Shown here: positions 46,301-57,490 of the stretch, piece after piece | Numbering within the stretch: the first letter of the stretch is position 1 | How the letters are laid out: each line of letters opens with the position of its first letter | DNA from: Patiria miniata | Taxonomy: Eukaryota > Echinodermata > Asteroidea > Valvatida > Asterinidae | DNA: 64,000 nucleotides | Assembly: GCF_015706575.1 (NCBI RefSeq) | Contig: NW_024037075.1 | Span: 11,531,746-11,595,745 of the forward strand | Reading direction: 5' to 3' | The notes under the pieces: model-generated | What the model saw: the letters and a program-made list of their open reading frames with translations, nothing else | Told to the model about the DNA's origin: nothing | Databases searched by the model: none | Made by a program: the position numbers and the translations under genes

Positions 46301-49300
46301 CGTGATAGTCACGCACTTGGCATTATTACATCCCTAAGGAAATAAAAGTAAAAAACAAAATATTTTTTTACCAAATCCTACGACAATGAGACGCATTTAA
46401 AGCAGCACAGGGGAAATATTCGAGACTGTTAACCGCGTAAACATATCAGAGGTATTTGCTTTCAAACGACACGTTTGTTACTTTAGAAGTTGTTTTGCTG
46501 TTTCGTCAAATTTCATAAATCTATAATTGTCAAAAACTACAGTGGCCGTTTTATGTAGATTCGTGAACAACATGTATAGTTGAAAAGACCTGAAAATTGC
46601 ACATTGCGTTGGATGTTTTTCCGTCCAAACATGTTTGTTACGCCAATGCTTAATTGTTTTGATGTCTAAATCAGACGTGTTTTCTGTTTACACTGACTGT
46701 TGGGGATTTTTGTATCCATGTCAGATTTCAGAAGGGGAGAAGAATATTGAAATCCACAATGTATGCACTTGGGATTATTTCCAATTACGATTTTCCTTTT
46801 TTGTTTCCCCTTTCAGACATAAATGCGTCTTTTGGTCCCATGCGTCCAGGTGCTTAATGTCAAGATCCAGAAGCAATCCTAGCTGCCGTAGGCGTGTTGT
46901 CAGAGCCCATACTCACGATTTCTGGGCTGCCTGACCCATCCCCGCCGGCCGGCATCTCTTTAGGCGAGTACGTCAGGGTGCCAGACTGAGTGACGTAGTG
47001 GTCTGTCATTCGAGTCTTTTGGTTTTCCAAGATACTGTTGCCATCACACGAACCTTCCCCATTCAACTGAGGAAAAAACGACGTAAAAGGAAATTTAAAC
47101 GACATGAATGTTACAAATCAAGTCATTTTTCTCAGGTGTTGGGCAAACGGCACATTTTTTGTTTACACGCAATTTAATCTGTTCGTTTCGTGAAGTTCTA
47201 CAAAACGTCTTTTGTACGATCACCTTACGTATCTTGTAGTCTTTAGTGCAATTTCTTACAAATGCTGCAAAGATTTCAGAATTTGTTTTTCCCAATTACA
47301 ATATGGTTTCTGTCCCATTTACTTTAAGAAAGTTTTAGTGTAAGTGATTGTCAAAACTGAGTACTTTTGAAAACTTCGGCTAGTTAATTTTGTTGGCTAT
47401 ATTTCGGAGGAAAGTAAGAAAGGAATAAGCTTTTGCAATGACGTACTTGGACACCGCGGATGAAAATCAACCAATCACCGTTGGCTGCTCTCCATGGCAA
47501 CTGAATAGTAATGACGGAGTCGAAGGGCAGACGACCCGGGCCTTGGTTACCAACCTAAAAATTATTTCCAAAGGAAAAAAATTAATAGGAAACATAATTA
47601 TATAAAAAATATCATTTGGGATTTATTTAGAATATGTGAACTACTGAGGCAAAATGAGGAATGTCCGCCAAAACCTTGTTTTGAGTAATCAACGCCTTAA
47701 GTTGCATACACTAGAAAAATGATGTCAAAATCGATATTGATTGTTTTGTATTTTTGAGTAGCCAAGGTATCCCAGATTCACACTATGCATTTTTGTTGAG
47801 GAAAAAATACCAACAAAAGTGGAAAAAACTGAAGAACATTTGTCACAGCCGTTGGTGGCGCAATGCGTGTCTTTTTATGAGGTTAGCGAAACTTGGCAGG
47901 ACACTGTTGAAGTTTCTGCGTCATATATTTGGAATAAATTAAGCTACAGTAATAAATTTGGTATTATTGGAAAGCCAATGATTTGCGCTGTAAGATGATG
48001 TACATATCGTGAGAAGTCAAAGGTGGGGGTTATTCCTCGTTATGCTATGGAAGGTCACATATTTGTATTTTGTAAGGTCCAGTGATGTATGTGTTTGGGT
48101 TGGCAAAAAGAAAATCACATTTTGTTTACTGTTGTTCTCTGGAGTGAAAAGAAAATAGCGGGAAAACAGGAGCAATTATGTATGAAAAAGGAGACTCGTA
48201 GCAGCATCAAGTAGTAACATCAGTTGCTCAAATTTTTGTTTTCAGAAACGACTTTATTGCTCGACATGACACAGACATAGAGCGTCCCATTGATAATGCA
48301 GACACGCACAGATTCTTCAAATCAGAACTCCCCAAGTTTGACAATTCTTCAAAAATGTTGTTATTATCATACCTCATAAACGTGTGTGAAGGTCGGGCCA
48401 ATAGCCTCTCTGTCTGTAGATCCACTACCCTCGCCGTTCAGTATTCCCGCCCTTTCTAAAGCTGTCCGCAAGAGGTCGTCCTTGCCCACGGCCTCGCCGT
48501 CAATGGTCTCGTTGTCGGGGAAGTAGAAAAGCTGCTCTGGTTGCATCACACTGTCATTAAATAATTGTATTGATAACAATGAACACAACAAGTTGATATT
48601 AAAGTAATGTGACATTTAAATTATTGTTATCATTATGTATACTACACCCGAAGATATTTATCTCTTTTGAAAGTTCCAACTTAGGTTGTGCTACAATATG
48701 AGCAATTTAATTGGAAATATTATTTCTTTAGTGGTGCCATCCTTATTATGCAGTATTAAGGATCGCCATCCAGAATATTTGAAATATTTTAAGATTCAGG
48801 AAGACGAACTTCAAGATATGCATGATCTCGTGGATTTGCAAAGTGTTTGAAAACAGGGTAAAAAAAATAGTACCTGTTAAAGACATGCTCTCACTAAATG
48901 TTATATCTTTCAACGACTGGCAGGTATCCCTGACCTTTTCTACAGTAAGGACTTTTACATAATTTTGAATAGAATAGCTTTACCCTCGCACTCCTAAATC
49001 AGCCACAACTATGACTGGCAGGCTGGCTATGGCTGTGTTGTCATTCAGTGTGCTATTCTGCTCGATACTCCGGGTTGTTGCTTTGGCTATGAACTCAACG
49101 ATTCGTCGGCCGTAAGCCATGCCACCAACGTCAAACCGCATTCGCAGGATATTCTGAAAATAATTAAAAAGATAACTTCATTACACCATCACCAACATAA
49201 CAATCATGCATTACTCTCATTATTTTACACTGTTTAAAGTGTTGCCAAAATATGAATCAAGTATTGTTAGTAGAGTGCCTAACCTTCTAATAATGTTATT

Positions 49301-52300
49301 TTGTCGTAAAGGCTAGTAAAAAGGATTCACAAAAACTTAAATAGTTCAGCACGAAAATTTTGACTCACAATTGTACGAGATCTCATTGGGTTACCAAGGG
49401 AACAGAAGACCTCGGCTGTGTCATTCATAGCTTCCCTAGGTTCGCACGTTACAACGTTGTCTGGACTGCAGGTACCAGACCCCGACCGCTCCATTATGCA
49501 TTCCACCTTTAAAAGAAAGAAAACCACGAAAATTCAGTGATTTTTCAATTTTCAAAGCTCTTTTCATAAAAGCAATGTTACTGAATAGTGAAGCCAATTT
49601 CAGAGGGGAGCTCCCCGGTAACTTTACTCACCGTAGTTGACTCTAGTGACTCGAACACCACATCCCGTGAATGGCGAATAAGCAGTTCTGATTGGTGAGC
49701 TTCCTCCCCCAGGTTTTGAACCTGTATCAGGAGGTACACCACTCCATCGCCTCCAAAAGTAATAAAAGGGTTGCCACTTGGGGAGAAAAGATACGAAGAT
49801 TTTACCTAAATGATACCAATTTTCATCATAAAATAATGTCTTAGGAATTCAGTGCTATATAAAGTTTGTTGTAAATCCGACGTTCCGAGTATATTCGTAT
49901 CGTCTTTAGGAAACATTTCTGGATGATTTACCTTGATACAATGAGGTCTGTGATGACCTTAAGATCAGTCTGACAGATGGAATCATCACCACAATCTCGG
50001 ATGAACAGCACCTTCAATTACAAAAACATGCATCATAATAATACTTTGATTCCTTACCAAAAAAATTTAACATTCCAATACTTTCCACTAGCACGAATTA
50101 TTCATTGCAGCTTGTATTTTAAAACCTGTTTTCAACGGCTCATTCAAGGCATAAGATAGGGAAAAGGGCTGATATTGGAGTTTCAAACCACAAGAGTTTT
50201 CAAGCTTGTTTGGGGACGATTGCCTTTTTCATTGGCTGTGGAATATTCGCATTTAACTCATTTTTTTTTTGGGGGGGGGGATTCGAACTCGGGACTGAGA
50301 TCAAAGTTGCGGCTTCGAACTAAAGCCAAGGTTCCATCTTGGAACTTTCAGGTAAGGTTCCATCTGGGAACTTCGGTAAGGTTCTAGCTTCAAATTGCAG
50401 GAACAAACGACACTAAATCTGTTTCTTCTCACCGTTTTCTCAGCAGTTCCGTTGGAGCAAGCCGAGTCATCCAGCACGGGGGCCAGGCCACCGGGAAACG
50501 GCGAGTCCACCTCATCACCACGCCTCGGAGGCTCGTCCGGGTAAGCGAAGATGTTGTAGTTGAGTAAGAACCGCAGCGGGGTCAGAAAATCACGAGCCTC
50601 GCTCTGTTTTTCAAGATATAAATTAAATGATTGCTAGTTTATGTAATTTCCCGTATGAGGTCTTATGCTCGTTCATATTGTAGTTTGACAAGAACAGGGT
50701 TGAAACTGTTCTTCTTTACTTTGTTGTAATGCAACACCGAAGGACATTTCTTGAAAATGTCTATTCCTTTATAGAAACCACAAAGGGTGTATCTTAAAGT
50801 TACAAACAAATTCGAAATCTGTGTTCCCGTATATATGATGACTGACATCGAAGCAACAGTAGTTTATCATCTGGACTGTCGAACAGCCGAAATGCAGAAC
50901 TACTTTGTAAATTACAAACAAAAAGTTCGAACCTTTAAATAAACGAATCGCGGAAAGCACTGGGGCCTAGATTTAGTCAGTTCCACAGTATCTGGCACAG
51001 AATTGGTCGGAGACCCTGACTCATCCTGGAAGAAGAACCTGGGCTTGGCCGACAGGTCTGTCTTGATCACGTCCGCTTCAAGATTGTAGTCGAATACTTC
51101 AAAAGAGATTGGGAAAACATTACCAATTTCATAATATTATAATACTCCATTGATGTATTGTGTGAATAAATGAACAGGCTGTCAAGAATGATGTCCAGTC
51201 AAAACGAGAACATTTTGGTCGAATAAACTTCACAGGTACCTAATTTTGGGTGGGGCTAAGTAATTATTGTTGAAAAGTGTCTTGCTAAAGGACACAAGCA
51301 TCCAATCCCTGGCTTTACCTTTAGCTATTTATCATTGTTTCAGAGTAGTGACTCAGTATTCCATGCTTTATTATACTTACGGATCTTGTCAGGCAGACCG
51401 AACTCATCCGTGTAGTCGAAACACGCGCTGACGGTCAAACACGTGATCTTGCGGCCCCCTAACTCGCAATTATTAAAGTCAGGGTCAAGGGTCTCGGGCG
51501 CCACCTCAATCCACACGCGCAGCTTCACAACAGGTAGGGTTCTGAAATTTGAAAATAACCAGCAGCATAAAGGGGACGGTCATACCAAAGAGACATTTCT
51601 ACTGTCAACCCAAAGGGACATTTCTACCAAACAAGAAACTTACTTGAACATAAAGACCTTGTCACTGGCGTAAGAACCGACCAGTAGATCAGGGTAATAA
51701 TTGTAGTCAATATCCAATCCTCCGGCAATGGAAGAGCCAAAACTCAGGACACCCGGGAGGAGATCTCTGGCAGCTAGGCGCTGGTACAAATAATGGGGAA
51801 GATACGGGGAAGAACATTGGTTTAAAATGTATCTGTAAGACTGAGCATAGTTCTAATTTGTCTGTCGATCACAGGTTACTCCCAAGTTAATAAAGTAACC
51901 CGTTTGTAGTTCTTGGAAGAGAGAGTTTATCAAAATAAATCATGTAAAATGGCTTGCCCAAGGACACAACACATGAGGCATACAACTGGATTCGAACGCC
52001 TGACCCATGATTACTGATGAGTCAGAAAGCCTTACCCCTAAGGCACACTATCTGGATGTCCTCCTTGAAAACTAATACATGTTGATAAATAATTTTCTCT
52101 TCCTTTGGCCCTACCTGCGAGTACATTCTTCGTATGCCGTTCCTGCTTCCTCTGTAGATATACACTGCACCAGTATTGTCATCCTCATATGGTGCTGCAA
52201 TGGCCACATCTGCATATTGAGACACGGACACATCACATCATGTTGTTCTTTAATGACAGTACAGGCATAACATAGGTCAAACTTTAGTGCTCTCAATCAA

Positions 52301-55300
52301 AAACAAATTCGTAGAGAGAATTGGCCCAAGGGGGCGGTAGATCGCTCTAGTTACCATTGAATCCGTCCAGATTAACATCCTTGATATAAGCCATGGTTGT
52401 GCCAAACCGACCACCGACAGCGTTAGAACCTTCCAATTTGAAGTCAGCAGGCTCCATCTTAGCCTGAGAGAAACAAAGGAAGAAAACCAAAAACATATCA
52501 AACATTAATATAACAGCCTTCATTGGATGGTTGTGGAAGACTTTTTTTGCATAAGTCGAATGAAGTCTTTCAAGTGTAGTATTTCTAGGTTGTTAAAGCT
52601 GAACTATGTGAAATCAACCTTACCTCTCCCTTGTTCATGTACACGTAGACTCGGCCCTCGTCCATGGCGTCAGAGTACAAGGGCGCCCCCACGAGTAGAT
52701 CAGATAACCCGTCACTGTTGAGGTCAACACCCAGCACGGAGCTACCGTAGTATGTGGCCATCTGCATGACAAGTTTTGCCAGGAAACAAATGGTAAGTTA
52801 ATACCGAGTTTCTCGTATCTTCTTATCTGCTATGGATGCTGCAATGAATCTTGGAAATTGTAGATCTTTATAGATACTTTTTACCGAAAATGATACCTTG
52901 GGGAGACATTCTAATGACCAGTGGAGAAACAAAAACCTTCCCATTTAAAAATAATACCCCCTCCCCAAACTTGTGAATTGTACTAATCTTGACCTAAGGT
53001 GTCGTTTGAAGCATCAATTTGTTTAGAAATGGTAGTCAAACATAAGAAAGACACTAAAATGTCTCTCTATGGACCAGTGTCTCACTACAAAAGTAGTGTC
53101 TTTCTCCGGTACCATTTGTTGTTATAAAACTCCTGCCTCAAGGAATTGTTTCATGAGCCTGCACAGTTTGAGTTGAAAGCGAGACTGGATGGCTTCTGGA
53201 ATTGATTCTTACGTAAAAGCTTAGCAACCTACACAATAGTCTTTGCTTTGCAATTGAAGCCTCGTTTTGATCTCAAAATGGATGCCTTGTAAAGAGCAAG
53301 TGGAAAAGCCAATGAAAACCGGATTCAGTTCATAATTTTCAAGGGGGTGCACTACAGTAGACAGTCAAGTGTACTTTACCATTTCGCCCAGGAACTCTCT
53401 GTACACTTGAAAGGTTTCCAAGTCGTAAATGACGACCTTCCCGATTTCTTTCGACCTGGGCGCCCCCGTGACGCCCTGCTCGGAGGCGATGGATAGGAAG
53501 TTGCCAGTCGATACTGAATATCCTGGAAAACAAATTTAAAGAACATTTCAATTTCAAAGGGACATCTTGTACAATGAATTTGTAGTGAATTCCCTGCAAA
53601 ATTTGAGTAGCTGGGTAGTTTATGGAACAGTTTATCCAATGAGAATTCATGTCCCGTGATACTGGTCTCATAATACTCTTAAGTTCCTTTTTTTTTCAAT
53701 AAATAAACGCCCTTCGTTGTTAAATGTTCATCAGTTGATTTGAACATGAACTAAGATTACCAAAATCCAAATTTTAACATTGCAATCAAAGTGCATTGAA
53801 ACTTTCATCACGAACGTCACATTGTTTGGTCTCGATGTCTTTTTCAAACTTGAACAATCTCCTTTCAATATTTTGCAACCTTACCTAGATATTCGGTGTC
53901 TCTCTTAGCTCCCGACCCCCAGTCGCTCAGCTGGCCGTAGGTATACGTGAAGCCATTCCCCTCCTTTCTTCCATCAATCGTTGTACCTGGATATCAAACA
54001 CGTGCGAGTGCACAATAAGCTCTGGCCTTGTTGCAAGAAGTCTTGCATGAAAGTCTTGCATGAAATCGATCAAAATGACCCCTGCCAGAGCTGAAAAATG
54101 CGACGCCGAAAAATGCGACGCCGATGGCCCATATGGAACACCATACTCTTGGTCAATTTTTGGGGACAGACAGACAGACCCACCGACCACCAAGTGCTCT
54201 CAAGAATGACCAAGCTCCTGCCAGAGCTTAAAAACAAACCAATCGATTTAAAGTTTCTGCTCAGTTTCTCTTGCAATGGGGATAAAACAAATTCCATGAC
54301 AGTTGTATTTAAAGTCATTGTTTGCGTCAGTTACAGTTTCTTTCTACTTAACACTAAATTTGTATTGCATTTGCTATGAAATATTCGTCATTGTTATTAT
54401 GAAAATCCATAGATCTGTTTTCTATACAATCTACATCATTGTTCATTCTCAGTTTCACCGACTCAGGAAGAACGATTCTCAAGTTCAAATCAGGAAGCTG
54501 ATTAACTGAATTGCCAAATCAACTGAAATGAGAGTATATTGTGATTATTGCCCACATACCATTCCATTCGTAGGATCCCACAGCTCCCAGAATGAGCCTG
54601 CGACCATTCTTGTTGTAGGTGGCGCTAATACCCGCCTGACAGTGGCTCTGGTAGTGATAAGTGCCATTCACCACCTGAAACTCTGCCACAAAAAATAGTT
54701 TAGAATCCGGTTACTTGTGTCGTGGTTATGCATTTCTAGTTCTCTAGGGACAGTCGCACAGTTTTAGGTGGAACAACCCGACACTTGTAACATCGGCATC
54801 GAATAACCGAATCTATTTCAAAGATGACTGTTTTTCTCTATTTCAAGCAGAACTCCATGAGTTTCCAGCCATATAGACACGTGTATTTCTTTATAATGGC
54901 TAGTGCTCAAATATATTTTTGTCGAAGAGGTTCAAAGCTTGGTCCGATTTCATGGTTTACAAGCAAAAAATAACCGCTTAAGGCAGCATGAAATTGCGTT
55001 CGCGTGGAAAACCGTATTTCACGATTCCCGAGTAAACAAGGAATAGGAATATGAGTTTGTGAACAAGTGTACACGAGCACAGGATTCTGTGCTTTCAAAA
55101 AAGTTTTTTTATACATTTGTTTTTCGTGGGTAAGTAAATAAATGGAATTCTGCCGGAGACTTACCATCATGACAGGGGCGCATCTTGACGACTGATCCAA
55201 CATCGAGTTCTGCGTCGATAGTGTAGCAGATCCCGTTGACATATCTGTCGATTTCTTCAGCGGTGGCATCAGGGGATACGGGCCGCTGGTAATAGTGATC

Positions 55301-56326
55301 GTTCGCTGACAAGTGGCCACAGACCTGAAATAATTATGTATTGACAAATGAAAAAGAAACCAAAAAAACAACACTGTTAGGAAGATGATAGACATGGACA
55401 TTTTCTACACAGCGTTAGTATTGTAATTATAAATTATATATTCTCAGTACACAAACACGTAAACGATTTACAAAAAACCTTTCGCTGTTTGTGGTGATCA
55501 CGAGGCTCCGCTGGAAAGGACAAAACAATGTGTTCTCAAATAATCTTGAAACGAGGCTTTTAATTGGTTGTTCAAGTACCGTAACCAAGGCATATCGGTC
55601 GTCAGTGGGCTGTCTGGTAAGAGACACGCCAAGCCATTGGTTGTCCTTAACCTCAAGGATCTTATCTGCAGGCGAGTCCACGTTTCCTTCAGGGAAATAA
55701 AACCAAAGGACAACACTGTTAAAATATTTGGATTCATAATTTCAACTGAATTGTAAAAATGCTGTACAAAAGCAACTGTCATCCAGTTAATTGTATATAG
55801 TGATTGACATAGGCAGCAAAACAAATATTCTCGATTTCAATAAATATAGGGAAAACGAAAGCAATGTGTATTGTTAAAGTAAAACCAGCTTATGAAACTG
55901 GAAGCTTATAGAAAAAAAATAATGTGTATTGGTTTCTCTGTCTCTTTATTTTCATTTTTGATTACTGCATGTTTAAGTATTCTTAACTCTAGCCTTGGCA
56001 TTATGATGTTGCTGGAGTCACGAACATGGGACAATAATTTAGCCTGATTTAATCTCCGACAGCCAAAGCTGGGCAAGTCCTCCTGGTTAGGTCTTGACCA
56101 ATACAACTACGTGAGAACACGCTGGCAAAAGTCGCGACCGTAACCCTTTACGTTCATTTTTCACAGCCTCAAACTTGCCAAGCCTGATCCCAACTCACCA
56201 TCGAACTCGTCCAGTATCACCTCTTCGCAACTATAAGGCAGCACCGTCAGGCATTTATAGAGGGCGCCAGGCCGCTGTAAGGACGGCTGACTTCTGCTTT
56301 GGCCGCGTGGTGCTCCTATCAAAGCC
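43269..56326 (-). CDS. integrin alpha chain, I-domain-less, 5' exon missing
   Basis: Membrane receptor subunit that pairs with an integrin beta chain to bind extracellular matrix. I traced 24 exons (listed separately); every join keeps phase, and they total 3112 bases, or 1036 residues plus stop. Order: seven-blade FG-GAP beta-propeller with cation loops [18 protein letters not shown] and DIDYNYYPD, then thigh/calf domains with paired Cys, one transmembrane helix ([19 protein letters not shown]) and the cytoplasmic hallmark GFFKR. No I domain is inserted between blades 2 and 3, so it belongs with the alphaV/5/8, alpha4/9 or laminin-type groups; I cannot decide which. I saw no RxKR furin site near the calf region. 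The signal peptide and first propeller strand must lie in an exon above 56326 that I could not find, probably off the right edge. Confidence 0.95.
43593..43712 (-). CDS. integrin alpha exon 23 (transmembrane)
   Basis: Encodes [13 protein letters not shown] and the single transmembrane helix ending LALWK. Phase 0 at both ends; donor AAG/GTACGT. Confidence 0.93.
44028..44132 (-). CDS. integrin alpha exon 22
   Basis: Membrane-proximal calf-2 strand, [18 protein letters not shown], then a linker [12 protein letters not shown]. Phase 0; donor CAG/GTAATT. A 2.1 kb intron separates it from exon 21. Confidence 0.88.
46217..46333 (-). CDS. integrin alpha exon 21
   Basis: Calf-2 segment [18 protein letters not shown] with the usual C-x5-C pair, then [13 protein letters not shown]. 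Phase 0; acceptor CCTTAG, donor GAT/GTGAGT. Confidence 0.9.
46917..47066 (-). CDS. integrin alpha exon 20
   Basis: The loop region of calf-2, Gly/Ser-rich ([13 protein letters not shown]), where many alpha chains are cleaved; no dibasic cleavage motif is evident. Phase 0; donor ATC/GTGAGT. Confidence 0.88.
47447..47554 (-). CDS. integrin alpha exon 19
   Basis: Start of calf-2: [29 protein letters not shown]. Phase 0; acceptor TTTTTAG, donor CAA/GTACGT. Confidence 0.88.
48373..48550 (-). CDS. integrin alpha exon 18
   Basis: Calf-1/calf-2 linker, starting [14 protein letters not shown] and ending GPTFTHVYE, the conserved H.Y lead-in to calf-2. Takes two bases from exon 17; ends in phase 0 at GAG/GTATGA. 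Confidence 0.88.
48984..49153 (-). CDS. integrin alpha exon 17
   Basis: Calf-1 strands: [15 protein letters not shown], then a potential N-glycosylation site (NST) and [11 protein letters not shown]. Acceptor TTTTCAG, donor GAGG/GTAAAG, phase 2 out. Confidence 0.88.
49369..49506 (-). CDS. integrin alpha exon 16
   Basis: Calf-1 with conserved cysteines: [33 protein letters not shown]. Phase 0 at both ends; donor ATT/GTGAGT. Confidence 0.88.
49632..49776 (-). CDS. integrin alpha exon 15
   Basis: Thigh to calf-1: [20 protein letters not shown] and [13 protein letters not shown], the N.GE.A..S.L pattern of alpha chains. Takes two bases from exon 14; phase 0 out. Confidence 0.9.
49932..50011 (-). 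CDS. integrin alpha exon 14
   Basis: [17 protein letters not shown] carries the CG.D..C..DL signature at the thigh/calf-1 knee, a cation-binding region of integrins. Phase 0 in, phase 2 out. Confidence 0.93.
50433..50603 (-). CDS. integrin alpha exon 13
   Basis: Thigh domain: [15 protein letters not shown], then a Pro/Asp-rich stretch ending CSNGTAEKT with an N-glycosylation site. Phase 0; donor ACG/GTGAGA. Confidence 0.88.
50933..51096 (-). CDS. integrin alpha exon 12
   Basis: Thigh strands: [20 protein letters not shown] then [10 protein letters not shown] and FVYLK. The acceptor TTTTGAAG is weak in pyrimidines, but phases fit both neighbours; the donor AAAG/GTTCGA is non-consensus after +2. 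Confidence 0.82.
51230..51310 (-). mobile_element. SINE body fragment
   Basis: AAGTGTCTTGCTAAAGGACA matches the conserved body of the SINE at 43011-43161, but the tRNA-like head is not recognisable. It lies in the intron between integrin exons 11 and 12. Confidence 0.5.
51381..51541 (-). CDS. integrin alpha exon 11
   Basis: Propeller to thigh: [39 protein letters not shown], the RPV..... C....C..... .CF.Y pattern. Acceptor ATTTCAG, donor ATCC/GTAAGT. Confidence 0.92.
51644..51780 (-). CDS. integrin alpha exon 10 (FG-GAP blade 7)
   Basis: [20 protein letters not shown] holds a cation loop DIDYNYYPD and then [12 protein letters not shown]. Phase 0 in, phase 2 out at TTCAA/GTAAGT. Confidence 0.93.
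51940..52050 (-). mobile_element. tRNA-derived SINE, diverged copy
   Basis: On the - strand the B box GCGTTCGAATCC is followed by GTGTCCTTGGGCAAGCC, as in 43011-43161. The A-box region is degenerate. It sits in the intron between integrin exons 9 and 10. Confidence 0.6.
52115..52209 (-). CDS. integrin alpha exon 9
   Basis: Completes the blade 6 cation loop (D of FND from the split codon) and encodes [18 protein letters not shown], the repeated .VGAP......G.VY.Y element. Donor CAG/GTAGGG. Confidence 0.93.
52355..52463 (-). CDS. integrin alpha exon 8 (FG-GAP blade 6)
   Basis: [19 protein letters not shown], with FG and the DxNxDG cation loop. Phase 0 in, phase 1 out (AATG/GTAACT). Confidence 0.93.
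52624..52761 (-). CDS. integrin alpha exon 7 (FG-GAP blade 5)
   Basis: [20 protein letters not shown], then [18 protein letters not shown]: a complete FG-GAP with canonical cation loop. Phase 0; acceptor CATGCAG, donor GAG/GTAAGG. Confidence 0.95.
53380..53522 (-). CDS. integrin alpha exon 6
   Basis: [20 protein letters not shown], then a basic loop and [19 protein letters not shown], a FG-GAP blade without a cation loop, as usual for blade 4. Donor ATG/GTAAAG, phase 0 out. Confidence 0.9.
53885..53986 (-). CDS. integrin alpha exon 5
   Basis: [35 protein letters not shown]. Between blades 3 and 4, with the D..YLGYSV join to exon 6. Phase 1 at both ends. Confidence 0.87.
54560..54682 (-). 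CDS. integrin alpha exon 4
   Basis: [20 protein letters not shown] and [13 protein letters not shown], the conserved C.AG.S......R...GA.GS..W.G of propeller blade 3. Phase 1 at both ends. Confidence 0.93.
55165..55324 (-). CDS. integrin alpha exon 3
   Basis: Begins VCGHL (the conserved VC.HRW region after blade 2) and runs through a loop with [14 protein letters not shown] to MRPCHDG. No I domain is inserted. Phase 0 in, phase 1 out. Confidence 0.9.
55580..55686 (-). CDS. integrin alpha exon 2 (blade 2)
   Basis: [20 protein letters not shown] and ALVT. W.GV.L leads into .VTVC.H at the exon 3 join. Takes one base, ends in phase 0 at ACG/GTACTT. Confidence 0.9.
56199..56326 (-). CDS. integrin alpha first visible exon (blade 1)
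   Basis: [38 protein letters not shown]: the VGAP....... G..Y.C element of blade 1. It needs two bases from an earlier exon, so it is not the true first exon. Acceptor TTTTAAAG, donor GATG/GTGAGT. Confidence 0.9.
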
Positions 56327-56459
56327 CTTTAAAATTACAAAATGATCAAGATAAAGAAATGATAAATGCAAGTAGGCCGACTGCAGAATGAACATTTTAC
56401 CACTTCATACTTAATTCACACTTCACGGATTTGTTTATCCCCCTGGCTTTTGCCATTAA

Positions 56460-56976
56460 AGGGAAAATACAACATTTGCAAACATCAAAAAATAAAACTA
56501 CCAAATCATTTTGAAATACCTTGCTGGACTGTTAGTGAATGACAGTGTGAAGCATCCTGTAAAATCATGGCACCTGGTATACTGTCATTTTCAAGAAAAG
56601 TGCTATTTTTGTATCAATTTCCAACGCTGATCGGCCGATCAGCGTTGGAAAAACTGGCTTTTTTCAAATACTGGCCCCAATTGACCATCGCACTTGTTTG
56701 CAATCGATTACACACCTATGAACGGGTGACAAGCCAGCTAGACTGGTTCCCTGACCTTACAATTCCCCATGTATGTAAACTAAACTGCTCTGTTTCTTCT
56801 TATATGGAGTCAGGGAACCAGACTACAGGAAAATGATTGTTTTTCTTGGTTTCTATAGTATTTTCGAACCCAAAACCTCAAAAAAGTCAGTGTAACTATA
56901 TTTGCTATGTATTTCCAACCCCCCAATTCCATCCATTTCTGAAAATTACAGCAAAAGCAAATGATGTATATTCCCT
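56460..56976 (+). mobile_element. TTAA-flanked MITE, copy 3
   Basis: TTAA at 56456-56459 and TTAT (one change) at 56977-56980. Ends AGGGAAAATACAACATTTGC and the mirror TTCCCT; central palindrome TTCCAACGCTGATCGG with its mirror. It lies just upstream of the first visible integrin exon, inside the gene's first intron. Confidence 0.83.
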
Positions 56977-57030
56977 TTATTGCGATATGGTACTCCATCT
57001 GTGTGTCTTGGTGTCGGTGTGTTCCATTTT

Positions 57031-57490
57031 GGTTAGGGTAACTGTTTAGTGCTGTCATTTAAAAAGTCAGACTTCACTCTCAACCAAACTTGGTGACAAT
57101 CATCTTTGGGTAGGGGGACTTAAGATGACATGAGACATTTGAGGTCAAAGGTCCTCTAGGGGTCAAATGAGGTCATTGTTTTGGTTAGGTCAACTAAAAT
57201 AAGCTGTCATATGAAAAGTCAGACTTCACTCTCAACCAAACTTGGTAACAATCATCTTTGGGTAGGGGGACTTAAGATGACATGAGACATTTGAGGTCAA
57301 AGGTCCTCTAGGGGTCAAATGAGGTCATTGTTTTGGTTAGGTCAACTAAAATGTGCTGTCATAGGAAAAGTCAGACTTCACTCTCAACCAAACTTGGTGG
57401 CAATAATCTTTGGGTAGGGGGACTTAAGATGACACTTCAGGTCCAAGGTCATCTAGGGTTCAAAATGAGGTCATTGTTGATTTTGGTTAG
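57031..57490 (+). repeat. 152-bp tandem array, three units, with DR1 motifs
   Basis: Units begin with GGTTAG at 57031, 57183 and 57335 and share AGTCAGACTTCACTCTCAAC. Each unit has a DR1-like direct repeat: AGGTCAAAGGTCC at 57142 and 57294, AGGTCCAAGGTCA at 57439. More half-sites (GGGGTCAAA, GAGGTCATT) follow. A minisatellite-like array that could incidentally cluster nuclear-receptor sites. Confidence 0.85.
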
